Source: JAPOXR01 sp965214695 (GTDB lineage: Bacteria; Pseudomonadota; Alphaproteobacteria; Rhodobacterales; Rhodobacteraceae). Taken from it: a DNA stretch of 64,000 bases. The number at the start of each line of letters is the position of its first letter. Position 1 is the first letter of the stretch. Positions 52,415 through 62,314 of the stretch are shown one piece after another. A model generated the notes under the pieces. It did no database searches. It was given only the letters and a program-made list of their open reading frames with translations, and was not told the DNA's origin. The translations under genes and the position numbers were made by a program. The stretch spans positions 124,001 through 188,000 of the forward strand of contig OZ243967.1 in the NCBI GenBank assembly GCA_965214695.1. Direction: 5' to 3'.

Positions 52415-55400
52415 CTACCTGGCGGGCAGGGGATCGCCCGGATGGTCCGTGAGGATGTCGGCATCATCCTTGACTTCCACCGACTGCACGGCCGTCGCTA
52501 GCTCCGAAAATGGCCGTGTCACCTCAGGCTCGACAACATCGGGCGCGGTCGCTTCTGATCTGGTGGCCTCGGCAGGGGTGGCGGCGAATTCGCCTTCATC
52601 GGGGATCTTGCCAGTCGGCACCGAGCCGCCGGTTTGCGATGGTGGCCTGTCACTCCAGAGGATGGTGATCTCGCCCACCTTTCCCAGCGAACGCGCCAGC
52701 CTCATGTCCCGGACAACCCGGCTGCGCCTGCCGGCCAACAGCGCCATGAGGGCCCGGCTGAACCCGTAGGAGCCCTTTCGGGCCCAGATGGGAAGGGCCA
52801 GCATTGACGGCGTGAAGATCAGCGTCAGCAGGGTTGCGGTTGCCAGCCCGAACACCACCGCCGAGGCCATGGATTTCCACCAGAGCGAAGCCGGGGTGTT
52901 GATCGCGTAGCCGCCATTCACGATATCGATCGAAAATCCCAGCATCATCGGTGTCAAGCCGGCGATTGTCGTGATTGAGGTCAGGAGAACCGGCCGGAAT
53001 CTGACTTCGATAGTCCGGATGATGGCCTCGATCCGGGACATGATCTTGGCATTTTCCTGGTAGGTGTCGATCAGGACGATATTGTTGTTCACGACAATTC
53101 CGGCCAGCGCCACCACGCCGATACCGGTCATGATCACCGAAAACGGTTGCGACAGTATGACCAGCCCCAACAGCACCCCGCCGGTCGACATCACCACGGC
53201 GAGAAGAACCAGCACGGCATGGTAGAAGCTGTTGAACTGGGCCAGCAACACCGCGAACATCAATCCGAGGGCGCCGGCGAACGCCATCATCAGGAAGCGC
53301 TGGCTCTCCTCCTGTTCCTCCTGGTCGCCCGTCCATTTCCAACGGACGGTTTCGGGAAGATTGGCGTCGTTCGTCAGCCACTCGTCAATATGGTTGATGC
53401 GTTCGGTGGGGTTGACCGGTTCGCCAGCTTCGTTGGTCAGGCCAGGTTCCACGTCGGCCTTGACGTCGATGTAGCGGGATTGTTCATACCGGGAGATCTG
53501 GTCGACGCTCGGGACCGGCGATCTCGAAAGGAAATTGGACAGCGGCACCAACCCGTTGCGCGAACTCACCCGCAATTCGTCCAGGGTGGACAGGTGGCGG
53601 CGACTCTCGGGAAACCTGACCCGGATTTCGACTTCCTCATCCGATGAATCGACACGCATTTTCCCGATCAGCAACCCCCTGGTGATCAGCTGAACCATGC
53701 CGCCGACCGTCGCCACATCGGTTCCGAATTCACCGGCCCGCTCCACATCAATATCGATTCTCCAGTCGATTCCAGGCACTGGCCTCGTGTCATCGACCAG
53801 GATCAGCCCATCGGAATTGTCAAACTTCTGTCGAGCGGCAGCGCTCGCTTCGAGCAGGTCATCCCAGTTGTTACTCAACAGCCTCAGATTGAGCGCCTTC
53901 CCGGAACTGGGACCAGTGCTTCCGTCCTGGGCATCGGTGAATATGCCGGGAATTTCATTGATCCGGGACAGGAGCGTCTCGGTAATGCGCCTTGTGTCAG
54001 AGGCGACTCCGCCGATCTTCTGGCGCTCTTCCCAGGATTGGAACTCGACATGGATTTCGCCAACCGTGTCAACAGGTTTCGAGCTGGTGTCCGTGCCAGT
54101 GTTACTGAGGCCAGCCGATCCGGAAAAGGAAAAGACATTGTCGACGCCTTCTGTGCCGATGACAATGTTCTCGACCTGGCGAACCACCCGGTCCTTTTCC
54201 TCGAGGCTGAGATTTCCCCGTGCCCGGACGTAGATGAACATTCGCTCCGGCTCGGTATCGACAAAGAAGCTGACGCCATGGTTGTTGCCGATGTAGAATT
54301 GGAATGTCGTCACCATGAATGCGATCGTGGCCAGGATGCTGATCACCGGCATGATCGGGTTGCCAACAAGCAGCCTGGTTGTCCGGGTCAGTATGTTGGG
54401 GCGGTGCACGTAGGACGTCCGCGGGCGCGATCGCAGGCGAAATCGCAATGAGCCGATGACGACGGCCTGGACCACGATCAGCAGGACAAACAGGATGACG
54501 AATGGCAACGACCGGGCATGCGGTGGAACGCCTTCGACCGGAACCGGATTCAGCTGCGGGTTCAGGACCACGAACGCACAACCGAACATCAGCGCAAGAA
54601 TGGACAGGCATATCAGGATCCGCAAACTCCAATGCACCTCTCGGCGAAGACTGTTCGACGCGCCGCGGAACTTGAGTGCCAATTCGGCAGTGAGGCCCCC
54701 GACAACGGGCAAAAAGATCAGTGCAACGACGATTGAGGCCGACAGCACGAAGATGATGGTGACCGGCAGCGTTCCCATGAACTGCCCGGCAACGCCCGGC
54801 CAGAAAAGCATTGGCAGGAACGCGCACAGGGTCGTCGCCGTTGACGACAGGATCGGCCAGAACATGCGCTTGGCCGCCGACGCATATGCCTTCATCGGCG
54901 GCATTTTCTCCTTCATGTTCCTGTCGGCAAGCTCGACAACCACGATGGCGCTGTCGACAAGCATTCCAACTGCAAGGACAAGGCCGAACATCACCACATT
55001 GGCGATTGCAATCGACATCAGGGCAAAAAGCGAAAAACACAGCAGGAAGGAGACCGGAATTGCAAACCCAACCAGCAGCGCCGACCTTCCACCCAGAATG
55101 GCCAGGACAACGATCATCACCAGGCAGACCGCGGTCAGGATGGAGTTCTCCAACTGGCTGACCATGTCCTCGACATTGCCGCTCATATTCTGGGTTACCT
55201 CGACCCTGATGGAATCTCGCAAGGCAGGTGGCCAGCTCTGTCGCAGCCTCTCCGTCGTCTCGATGACCTTGGCCGCGGTATCGATGACGTTGAAACCCTT
55301 CCGCTTGACGATCTGCAGGGCAACGGTCGCCTCGCCATTGTTGCGGGCGATCCCGGTCCGGTCATCGAATGTCATCCGGATGTCGGCCAGGTCACCGAGC

Positions 55401-56167
55401 GTGACCACGCGACCGGCATTCACCATGACCGGAAAGTCGTAGACATCGCGCGGAGATTCGAAGGTAGACGGAATCTTCAGCGCAAACGACCCTTGGCCGG
55501 TCTCGACGTCACCGGCGGCGATAAGCTGATTATTGCGTGCGACGAGGGCAATCAATTCGTCGGCGGCGACCCCGGCGACCCCGTAGGATTCAAGCTGCAA
55601 CGGATCGATGATGACTTCCACCATCTCCCCCCGCATGCCGGTAACCCCGACTTCGAGCACCTCTTCCAGGGATTCAATCTCTTCCTTTATCTGGTCGGCG
55701 ATCTGCATCAATGTCCGGTCGGGAACCGTGCCTGCCAATCCGAGGACCAGGATTGGAATGTCGGAAAAACTGAATTCGGTAACGGTCAGGTTGTTGACGC
55801 CGTCCGGCAGGTCGGCCTCTGCCCGGCTGACGAGGTCCCGGACCTCGGCAAGTGCCTTGGCCTTGTCCAGGCCGAATTCGAACAGGAGCGAGATTCCCGC
55901 ATAGCCATCTGCGGCGGTCGAAAACAGCTCATCGAGACCATCAACCTCCTTGAGGCGATTCTCGAGCGGCTTGACCAGCAGCCGTTCGCTGTCTTCGGCC
56001 GATATTCCCGGAAATGGAGCCGAGACGAAAATTGCCGGAAAATCGATGTCCGGAGCGCCTTCCTTGGGCAGGCCGGTATAAGCCAGGATACCGGTTGCAA
56101 CGGACAGCGCCAAGGCGGCAATCACCACCCTGGTATGGGATGCCGCCCAGTCGACAAGACGAATCAT
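52415..56167 (-). CDS. RND efflux transporter permease
   Basis: Proton-driven inner-membrane pump of the HAE1/AcrB type. 1250 residues, longer than the usual 1030-1050. The N-terminus has YTGLPKEGAPDIDFPAIFV near residue 30. Transmembrane helix 4 includes FGLVLAVGMLVDSAIVVVE (residues about 393-411) with the proton-relay aspartate. The second half repeats the fold and ends GVVALAGIVVNNNIVLIDTY near residue 1040. A tail of about 120 residues (Arg-rich then Pro/Thr/Glu-rich) extends past the usual end. The ATG overlaps the adaptor stop by one base (TAATG). No TolC-type outer-membrane gene is nearby. Confidence 0.94.
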   Translation of the reverse strand: MIRLVDWAASHTRVVIAALALSVATGILAYTGLPKEGAPDIDFPAIFVSAPFPGISAEDSERLLVKPLENRLKEVDGLDELFSTAADGYAGISLLFEFGLDKAKALAEVRDLVSRAEADLPDGVNNLTVTEFSFSDIPILVLGLAGTVPDRTLMQIADQIKEEIESLEEVLEVGVTGMRGEMVEVIIDPLQLESYGVAGVAADELIALVARNNQLIAAGDVETGQGSFALKIPSTFESPRDVYDFPVMVNAGRVVTLGDLADIRMTFDDRTGIARNNGEATVALQIVKRKGFNVIDTAAKVIETTERLRQSWPPALRDSIRVEVTQNMSGNVEDMVSQLENSILTAVCLVMIVVLAILGGRSALLVGFAIPVSFLLCFSLFALMSIAIANVVMFGLVLAVGMLVDSAIVVVELADRNMKEKMPPMKAYASAAKRMFWPILSSTATTLCAFLPMLFWPGVAGQFMGTLPVTIIFVLSASIVVALIFLPVVGGLTAELALKFRGASNSLRREVHWSLRILICLSILALMFGCAFVVLNPQLNPVPVEGVPPHARSLPFVILFVLLIVVQAVVIGSLRFRLRSRPRTSYVHRPNILTRTTRLLVGNPIMPVISILATIAFMVTTFQFYIGNNHGVSFFVDTEPERMFIYVRARGNLSLEEKDRVVRQVENIVIGTEGVDNVFSFSGSAGLSNTGTDTSSKPVDTVGEIHVEFQSWEERQKIGGVASDTRRITETLLSRINEIPGIFTDAQDGSTGPSSGKALNLRLLSNNWDDLLEASAAARQKFDNSDGLILVDDTRPVPGIDWRIDIDVERAGEFGTDVATVGGMVQLITRGLLIGKMRVDSSDEEVEIRVRFPESRRHLSTLDELRVSSRNGLVPLSNFLSRSPVPSVDQISRYEQSRYIDVKADVEPGLTNEAGEPVNPTERINHIDEWLTNDANLPETVRWKWTGDQEEQEESQRFLMMAFAGALGLMFAVLLAQFNSFYHAVLVLLAVVMSTGGVLLGLVILSQPFSVIMTGIGVVALAGIVVNNNIVLIDTYQENAKIMSRIEAIIRTIEVRFRPVLLTSITTIAGLTPMMLGFSIDIVNGGYAINTPASLWWKSMASAVVFGLATATLLTLIFTPSMLALPIWARKGSYGFSRALMALLAGRRSRVVRDMRLARSLGKVGEITILWSDRPPSQTGGSVPTGKIPDEGEFAATPAEATRSEATAPDVVEPEVTRPFSELATAVQSVEVKDDADILTDHPGDPLPAR

Positions 56168-57315
56168 TACGACCGGTCCCCACTGGTGGCAATCACCGGC
56201 GTGCCATCGACAACGAATTCATGACCGACCACGATGACCTCGATGCTTGGTGGCAGCCCCTTCACCCATGTTCCCTGGGGTGTATCGCGAATGATCGCCA
56301 CCGGGCTGAAGCGGGCAGTACCGTCAACGACCAGCCGTACACCAAGCAGGCCTGTATCGTTGAGCGTCATCGCCGATTGCGGAATCAGGTGCGCCATTTC
56401 CGCCTCGGCGGTCACGAAAATCTCGGCGGCCGAGCCATCACGGATTGCCTGGTCGCTGTTGTCGACCTCGATCTCCATCCTGAAAGTGCGGGTATCTGTA
56501 TCGGCCGATCGGGAAATGTAGGTCACCTTGCCAATTCTCTCAAGCCCCGAGGTCAGCCGCACCGAGGCGGTGTTGCCGATGTCGACCTGAACAACCTCGG
56601 CGTCTGACAGGTGGCCGACGAGCTTGATCGGGTTCAACTGCACGATCCGGGCACACAGTGATCCGGGCTGCAGCAGTGATCCGGTCTCGGCAGCATCCGA
56701 ATCCAGTATGCCGTCAAACGGAGCAACCATCTGCAGCCGGTCTATGGCCACCTGTGCCCGTTCGACCGCAGCTGCCGCCGATTCGAGTGCCGCATGGGCC
56801 GAGTTCTTGCGGTTTTGTGTCGCAAATCCGCCTTCTGCCAGCTTCGATGCCGATGCCTCGTTGACGGCGGCCTCCTCCAGCCGGGCCCGCGCCTCCCGTA
56901 GATCGGCGTGCCTGGACCCGGGATCAAGTACGCAGATGACGTCTCCCTTGCTGACGTCATCTCCCTTGTGCAGCGGGTCGGAAATCACCAACCCCGATGA
57001 CTGTGACCTGACTTCCACCTGTCGCATCGCCTCGGTCTGCCCGCGTATTGTCACCCCGGCTTCGACCTGCCGTGCGCCGGACTGCATGGTCAGGACGTGA
57101 ACGGAGCCGTCACGCCGTTTATCCGCAGGGACGGCCGTGCCCACCGCCGCCGGACCATCAGCCTGACCGGCAGGTGTCATGGCGACATTCCCGTCGGCAG
57201 GCGAGCCGCCATTGAGCTGACTCCTGGCGAAAGCAAGAACCGCCTCGCGCTCGATGACGAATGCATAAAGGGACGCGGCCACGATGGTTGCTGTCAGGAT
57301 TGAAAGTATTCTCAT
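56167..57315 (-). CDS. RND efflux periplasmic adaptor subunit
   Basis: Membrane-fusion protein that pairs with the RND permease. 382 residues. A signal/anchor helix (residues about 2-20, ILSILTATIVAASLYAFV) is followed by the barrel-sandwich half-motifs SSGLVISDPLHKGDDVSKGD near residue 110 and VAPFDGILDSDAAETGSLL near residue 215, with an alpha-hairpin coiled coil in between (residues about 140-200). Start ATG 57315 is placed at the signal peptide; the frame is open upstream to 57627 without homology. It is the first gene of a two-gene operon with the permease. Confidence 0.92.
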   Translation of the reverse strand: MRILSILTATIVAASLYAFVIEREAVLAFARSQLNGGSPADGNVAMTPAGQADGPAAVGTAVPADKRRDGSVHVLTMQSGARQVEAGVTIRGQTEAMRQVEVRSQSSGLVISDPLHKGDDVSKGDVICVLDPGSRHADLREARARLEEAAVNEASASKLAEGGFATQNRKNSAHAALESAAAAVERAQVAIDRLQMVAPFDGILDSDAAETGSLLQPGSLCARIVQLNPIKLVGHLSDAEVVQVDIGNTASVRLTSGLERIGKVTYISRSADTDTRTFRMEIEVDNSDQAIRDGSAAEIFVTAEAEMAHLIPQSAMTLNDTGLLGVRLVVDGTARFSPVAIIRDTPQGTWVKGLPPSIEVIVVGHEFVVDGTPVIATSGDRS

Positions 57316-57936
57316 CGTGTATCCAGCCAGTCCGAATAAATGCAGCGGGGCATTCGGGCAGAAATCATGACGCTGCAACTTTCGTATCAAATCTGGAGCG
57401 CGAACCGGAAGCCGCGAGCCATTCCGGATATATAGGGATTCATTTCCCGATTCCATCACCGGGAGAGCAGGAAGGTGCAAGTCTACGCCACTCCGACCGC
57501 CGTAGCCGACTCTCGTATGACCAGAATCAAGGAATAGAGAAACACAAGAAGTAGTACTTGTACGCGCGGGTCTTCCCTGTGGAAAACTCCGCGGTTGTCG
57601 TGCCGCTTCGCCTTCTCCATTCTTCACTCGGGCTCGCCGTTGCCAACTGTCACCGACTGACTTCCGGCAACGACGAAGCGGGGCATCTTTCCCGCAAGAC
57701 GGGTCGGACCGATAGGCTTATGGGTCGCCGTCCCGGATGGCGGGCCCGACAGATCATTGCCAATGCAAACCAACGACCTGGAGCGTGGACATGTCGTGCT
57801 ACCGCCGGCAACTCGGCCATACGGCATGACGGGGCCGAGTTGTGGGTGGCGGCCAGGCCAGGGCGGCGAACACACTATTGCAGTTGGCAAGTCGAGTGCT
57901 TAGGGGGTAATACCCGTCAGGCAGCGGGAGAGCAGA
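57316..57936. other. Long divergent intergenic region
   Basis: 621 bases between the minus-strand adaptor and the plus-strand TPR gene. Frames such as 57558-57950 (plus) and 57624-57890 (minus) are open, but resemble nothing and overlap. A short palindrome, AAGTAGTACTT (57547-57557), lies in the middle. It should contain both promoters. No RNA gene is recognised. Confidence 0.45.
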
Positions 57937-58593
57937 TTGAGCAACCCTGATTCATTTATCAATGAGGTCAAGGAAGAGGTCCGGCGTGACCGATTGTTCC
58001 GGACCTTTCGCCGTTATGGCTGGATCGGCCTTCTCGTGGTGCTGGCCATCGTCAGCGGAACGGCCTACCGGGAATGGAGTTCGTCAAGGGAACGTGCCCT
58101 GGCCGAGCAGACCGGCGACGCGATCCAGGGTGCAACCGTATCGGATGCGGAACTGCAGCAGCGAATTTCGGAGTTGGACCAGATTGAGGCCAGGCACGAC
58201 GATGCAGGTGCAATCCGGGATCTGGTGGCGGCCGCCGAGTTGCTGAAGGGCGATGAAGGGGGATTGGAGGCTGCCAGGATGCGCCTGGAAGCAATCGAGA
58301 CGAACAAGCAAGTGTCGACCGTCTATCGTGACCTGGCATCGCTCAAGAAAAGCGGAATTCTCATGGAGATCGGCCAGACCAACCTGGCCCTGCCGGTGCT
58401 CGAGAGGCTGGCACGGGAGAAGTCGCCATACTGGATGCTGGCAACCGAGATGATGGCGCTCGCGCATATCGAGGCAGGCGAGCATGGCGAGGCCAGGACG
58501 TTGCTGGAGGATCTGAACAACCAACTTGATGTGCCACCCGAACTGTTTCGTCGATCGCGGGATCTTCTGAACTCGCTGGACGACAATTCCTGA
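57937..58593 (+). CDS. Tetratricopeptide-like membrane protein (YfgM family)
   Basis: Membrane-anchored periplasmic protein, 218 residues. A short cytoplasmic head (SNPDSFINEVKEEVRRDRLF) is followed by a helix at residues about 28-45 (GWIGLLVVLAIVSGTAYREW), then TPR-like helices to the end, including A-L-P-V-L-E-R-L-A and A-R-T-L-L-E-D-L. The N-terminal pattern is that of the YfgM/DUF2659-type proteins found next to bamB and der. The start is TTG 57937. YfgM in E. coli works with periplasmic chaperones at the Sec translocon; here this is by analogy. Confidence 0.85.
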   Translation: MSNPDSFINEVKEEVRRDRLFRTFRRYGWIGLLVVLAIVSGTAYREWSSSRERALAEQTGDAIQGATVSDAELQQRISELDQIEARHDDAGAIRDLVAAAELLKGDEGGLEAARMRLEAIETNKQVSTVYRDLASLKKSGILMEIGQTNLALPVLERLAREKSPYWMLATEMMALAHIEAGEHGEARTLLEDLNNQLDVPPELFRRSRDLLNSLDDNS

Positions 58594-58666
58594 GATGACG
58601 TGTCTCGCCGGCCCTTCGCGATGGTGTGGATATTCCGGCCGGCCGGCAGTCAAGGGTCGAGATGAC

Positions 58667-60037
58667 ATGACCAAGATGAATGTCCTTGCCAGAACTGTCC
58701 TCGGGATCGGCGCGGTGATCCTGGTTGTCGGATGCTCCGAGAAGGAACGGATTCTGACCGGCGAGCGGATCGATGTCAGGGTGCCGCTGTCGAAATCGGT
58801 GGGGATGGAATCGGATTCGGACAGCGAAGAGGTGGTGAACCTCGATTTTTCGCGTGAATTCAACCTGGCCCTGCCATTGTCCGTTCCGCCGATGCGGCAC
58901 TACAATAGCTGGGAGCACATCAACGCCTCCCGTAGCCATCAGGTGTCGAACCCGGCGCTGTCGGACAGGATTTCCCGGCTCTGGTCCGTGTCGATCGGCA
59001 AGGGAAGCGAGTTGCGGCAGCGCCTGACCGCCGGGCCGATTTTTGCCAATGGTCTCATCTATACCATTGATGCGCAGGCGCGGGTATCGGCACACACGAC
59101 CGAGGGACGCCAGGTCTGGACAACCAGCCTGATTCCCGTCGGAGAGAGTCCGATGGATGCCTCCAGCGGCGGGTTGGCCCATGACAATGGTATCCTGTTC
59201 GTCACTACCGGATTTGGCGAGTTGCATGCATTGCATGCGACCTCGGGCAGGAGTTTCTGGGTGCAGGAATTCGATGCACCCGCCATCCTGGCGCCGATGG
59301 TGTCGAACGGACTGGTATACGTGGTGACCCAGGACAGCCGCGGCTGGGCCATCGACATCGGCAACGGCCGCCTGCGCTGGCGTTGGCAGAGCGCAATCGG
59401 GACCGCGGCCATTGCCAGCGGCGCCGCTCCCGCCGCCTACGGTGACATGGCCTTCATTCCGTACTCCTCGGGTGAAATCCAGGCCATTGACGCCAGGTCC
59501 GGGTTGCTCGCCTGGAGTGCAGCCGTTGGCGGCTCGCGCGGTCCGACCGCGCGGTCATCGGTCACCGCGATTACCGGTGGTCCGGTCGTGGCCGACGGAA
59601 CCGTCTACGTGGCCAACCAGGCCGGCAAGATGTCGGCGATCGATGTCACGACCGGGCGGGTCAAGTGGACCGTGTCCGAAGGATCGTACAATCCCGTCTG
59701 GCCCGTGGGTGGTTCGGTGTTCCTTGTGTCGGATGTTGCCGAACTGGTTCGACTGAATGCCAACTCCGGCAGCCGGATCTGGGCGGTGAAATTGCCGGAA
59801 TTCAAGCAGGCCAGGCTTTCCAGTCGCAAGGCGGTTTACGCGAATTATGGTCCTGTAATGGCTGGCGGACGTCTGATCGTTGCATCCAGCGACGGGAAGA
59901 TGCGGCACTTTGACCCGGTATCGGGAGCGCTGATCGGCGAGACCGACATCGGCGAAGGTGCAGCCAGTAGCCCGATCGTGGTGAACGGGGTGCTCTACCT
60001 GACCACCCAGAACGGCAATCTCCTGGCCTTCAGGTAG
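58667..60037 (+). CDS. bamB: Outer membrane protein assembly factor BamB
   Basis: Lipoprotein of the BAM complex that inserts beta-barrel proteins into the outer membrane. 456 residues. The lipobox is LVVGC near residue 26. The rest is a PQQ-like beta-propeller with repeated A-x-D-x-x-x-G-x-x-x-W blades, for example AIDIGNGRLRWRWQ near residue 225, AIDARSGLLAWSAAVGGSRG near residue 270, and AIDVTTGRVKWTVSEGSYNP near residue 325. Start ATG 58667 is placed at the signal peptide; the open frame begins at 58595. It lies between the TPR gene and der, as usual. Confidence 0.93.
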   Translation: MTKMNVLARTVLGIGAVILVVGCSEKERILTGERIDVRVPLSKSVGMESDSDSEEVVNLDFSREFNLALPLSVPPMRHYNSWEHINASRSHQVSNPALSDRISRLWSVSIGKGSELRQRLTAGPIFANGLIYTIDAQARVSAHTTEGRQVWTTSLIPVGESPMDASSGGLAHDNGILFVTTGFGELHALHATSGRSFWVQEFDAPAILAPMVSNGLVYVVTQDSRGWAIDIGNGRLRWRWQSAIGTAAIASGAAPAAYGDMAFIPYSSGEIQAIDARSGLLAWSAAVGGSRGPTARSSVTAITGGPVVADGTVYVANQAGKMSAIDVTTGRVKWTVSEGSYNPVWPVGGSVFLVSDVAELVRLNANSGSRIWAVKLPEFKQARLSSRKAVYANYGPVMAGGRLIVASSDGKMRHFDPVSGALIGETDIGEGAASSPIVVNGVLYLTTQNGNLLAFR

Positions 60038-60076
60038 GGATTGCTGGCCCGGCAACAGGTGCCAGGCATTGCCGTC

Positions 60077-61423
60077 ATGGATCAAGTCGTCGCCATAGTG
60101 GGAAGGCCGAATGTCGGCAAGTCGACCCTGTTCAACCGCCTGGTTGGAAGGCGGGTGGCGCTGGTTGACAATTCCCCCGGGGTGACCCGCGACTACCGGG
60201 AAGGCAGCCTGGTCATCGGCGATCGAACGGTGTCGGTCATTGACACCGCCGGGATGGACCGGTCCGGTCCGGGCGAACTCGAGGCAGATATCAGGCGGGT
60301 CACCGAACGGGCGGTGACGATGGCCGATATCTGCCTGTTCATGATTGACGGGCGTGTCGGCGTGCTTCCGGCCGATCTTGAGGTTGCCGAAACGCTGCGC
60401 CGCAGGTCGAAGCCGGTCATCCCGGTTGTCAACAAGTGCGAGGGCAGGGCGGGCGAGGCCGGCTACCTGGAGGCATACGGGTTCGGCCTTGGAACGCCGG
60501 TGCGAATATCGGCCGAACATGGCGAGGGTGTTGGCGAGTTGCTGGCCACCATGCACGAGGTGTTGCCGCCGGGCGGGACCTCCGCCAACGAGGAGCCAGC
60601 CGACCACCCACTTCGCATTGCCATTGTCGGCAGGCCGAATGCCGGCAAGTCGTCGCTGGTCAACCAAATCATCGGTGATGACAGGCTGGTGACCGGATCA
60701 AGGCCCGGCACCACCCGGGACGCAATCGACATCTCGGCAAACTGGCTGGGCCGGGAGGTGCGGATCCATGATACCGCCGGTATGCGAAAGCGGTCCCGGG
60801 TGACCGAAAGGCTCGAACAGCTCTCGGTTGCCGATTCCCTGGAGGCAATCCGTTATTGCGAAATCGTGGTGCTGGTCCTTGATGCCGCCATTCCCCTCGA
60901 GGTCCAGGATCTTCGCATTGCCGATCTCGCCGAGCGGGAAGGGCGGCCGGTCGTGGTCGCGGTCAACAAGTGGGACATGGTCCGCAACCGCAGCCGCCAC
61001 CTGACGGAAATCGGGCACCGGTTGAAGGACCGGTTGCCGGAACTTCGCGGTGCGCCGCTGGTGCCGGTCTCGGCGCTGACCGGCGAAGGGCTTGGACAGC
61101 TCCATGGCGCCATAACCGGCGTGTGGACCATCTGGAACCAGCGGGTTTCAACCGGGTTGCTGAACCGGTGGCTTGCCGAGGCAACCTTGCGGCATCCGCC
61201 GCCGGCGGTGCGGGGCAAGACGATCCGGTTCAGATATATGACCCAGGCCAAGATCAGGCCCCCAGGCTTTGTCGCCATGTGCTCGCACCCGCGCCAGGTT
61301 CCGGATAGTTACCGGCGGTTTCTCAGGAATGGCCTGCGGCAGGAATTCGGCTTCGAGGGAACCCCGATACGAATCTACCTGCGATCCCGCTCGGAGAAAA
61401 ATCCGTTCGTTTCCGGCTCGTGA
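60077..61423 (+). CDS. der: Ribosome-associated GTPase Der
   Basis: Double-domain GTPase for 50S ribosome assembly. 448 residues. First domain: AIVGRPNVGKSTLFNRLVGRR at residue 6, PGVTRDYREG, DTAG near residue 56, NKCE near residue 117. Second domain: AIVGRPNAGKSSLVNQIIGD near residue 180, PGTTRDAID, DTAGMRKRSRV near residue 232, NKWDMV near residue 297. A KH-like domain ends the protein (R-Y-M-T-Q-A-K-x-R-P-P-x-F-V). ATG 60077 fits the family start; the frame is open from 60041. Confidence 0.96.
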   Translation: MDQVVAIVGRPNVGKSTLFNRLVGRRVALVDNSPGVTRDYREGSLVIGDRTVSVIDTAGMDRSGPGELEADIRRVTERAVTMADICLFMIDGRVGVLPADLEVAETLRRRSKPVIPVVNKCEGRAGEAGYLEAYGFGLGTPVRISAEHGEGVGELLATMHEVLPPGGTSANEEPADHPLRIAIVGRPNAGKSSLVNQIIGDDRLVTGSRPGTTRDAIDISANWLGREVRIHDTAGMRKRSRVTERLEQLSVADSLEAIRYCEIVVLVLDAAIPLEVQDLRIADLAEREGRPVVVAVNKWDMVRNRSRHLTEIGHRLKDRLPELRGAPLVPVSALTGEGLGQLHGAITGVWTIWNQRVSTGLLNRWLAEATLRHPPPAVRGKTIRFRYMTQAKIRPPGFVAMCSHPRQVPDSYRRFLRNGLRQEFGFEGTPIRIYLRSRSEKNPFVSGS

Positions 61424-61438
61424 CGGGCAGGGGACCGG

Positions 61439-62128
61439 TCAATCCTGTCCCTGCATACCCAGGCACTCGTCGAGCAAGCGCCTGGCTTCAGCTCCCGGCG
61501 ATGCCAGGCTGGACCGGTTCTCGCCGGGGAAAAAGCGCCGGCGCAGTGACGTTGCCGTCGGCTCCGGCCGGAGGATGCTGATCCTGATCGAGGAGTTGTT
61601 GCCGAGTTCCTGCCTCCAACTGCGGGCAAGCGATACCTGGCAGGCCTTGGAGCCGCCATAGGCGCCGAAGAATTTCTCGCCCGAGCGGCAATCGGCCAAG
61701 AATACCGCATCGGCGGATGGTGATGCCAGGAGGAGCGGCTGGACATATTCGATAAGCCGGACGGTGGCCAGGCAGTTGACCTCCAGCGCAGCCCGGAACT
61801 CGCGAAGATTGCTGTGGGCAACCGGGGACAGTTCCGGGGCATGCACCGCGGCGTGAACCAGCATGTCGAGATGCCGCCACCGGTCATGGATTGCCCGGCA
61901 CAAGGCCTGCATGTCCTGGTTGGAGGTGATGTCGGCAGCGGCATACTCGGCATGGACACCCAGGCCGGCAAGGTCGTCGGCCAGGGATGACAGGGCACCA
62001 GCGGTTCGTGCCGTCACAACGACGTCGTAGCCACGCTCGGCAAGAGCGGTGGCGAAGCCGGCACCAAGACCCCGTGATGCACCGGTAATCAGCGCAACCT
62101 GCCTCGATCGGCATCCATCCGTGTTCAT
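61439..62128 (-). CDS. SDR family oxidoreductase (unusual active site)
   Basis: Short-chain dehydrogenase-like protein, 229 residues. The cofactor loop ALITGASRGLGAGFATALAERG is intact near residue 10, and the Y-x-x-x-K pair reads GAYGGSKACQVSL near residue 154. The serine expected about 13 residues before the tyrosine is not evident: the strand reads VFLADCRSGEKFF. ATG 62128 is the likely start; the frame is open to 62185. It lies 186 bases downstream of cvpA on the same strand. In related genomes purF commonly sits between these two; here it does not. Confidence 0.82.
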   Translation of the reverse strand: MNTDGCRSRQVALITGASRGLGAGFATALAERGYDVVVTARTAGALSSLADDLAGLGVHAEYAAADITSNQDMQALCRAIHDRWRHLDMLVHAAVHAPELSPVAHSNLREFRAALEVNCLATVRLIEYVQPLLLASPSADAVFLADCRSGEKFFGAYGGSKACQVSLARSWRQELGNNSSIRISILRPEPTATSLRRRFFPGENRSSLASPGAEARRLLDECLGMQGQD

Positions 62129-62314
62129 GGGGTCGCCGCCCGCCCGGGAGGCAAGCATGTCGCGGCAGGATTGGCGGGCAGGCATGCAGGGATCGATGGC
62201 GCGTGCCGGTTGCCCGGGCGGTCAGGTTGGGCGCCTGCCTGACGCCCTAGGTGATTGCGGGGGCCGTTGCACCGGTCGCGGCTGATATTCGGGGGCCGAT
62301 CGGAAGCCACCGGG

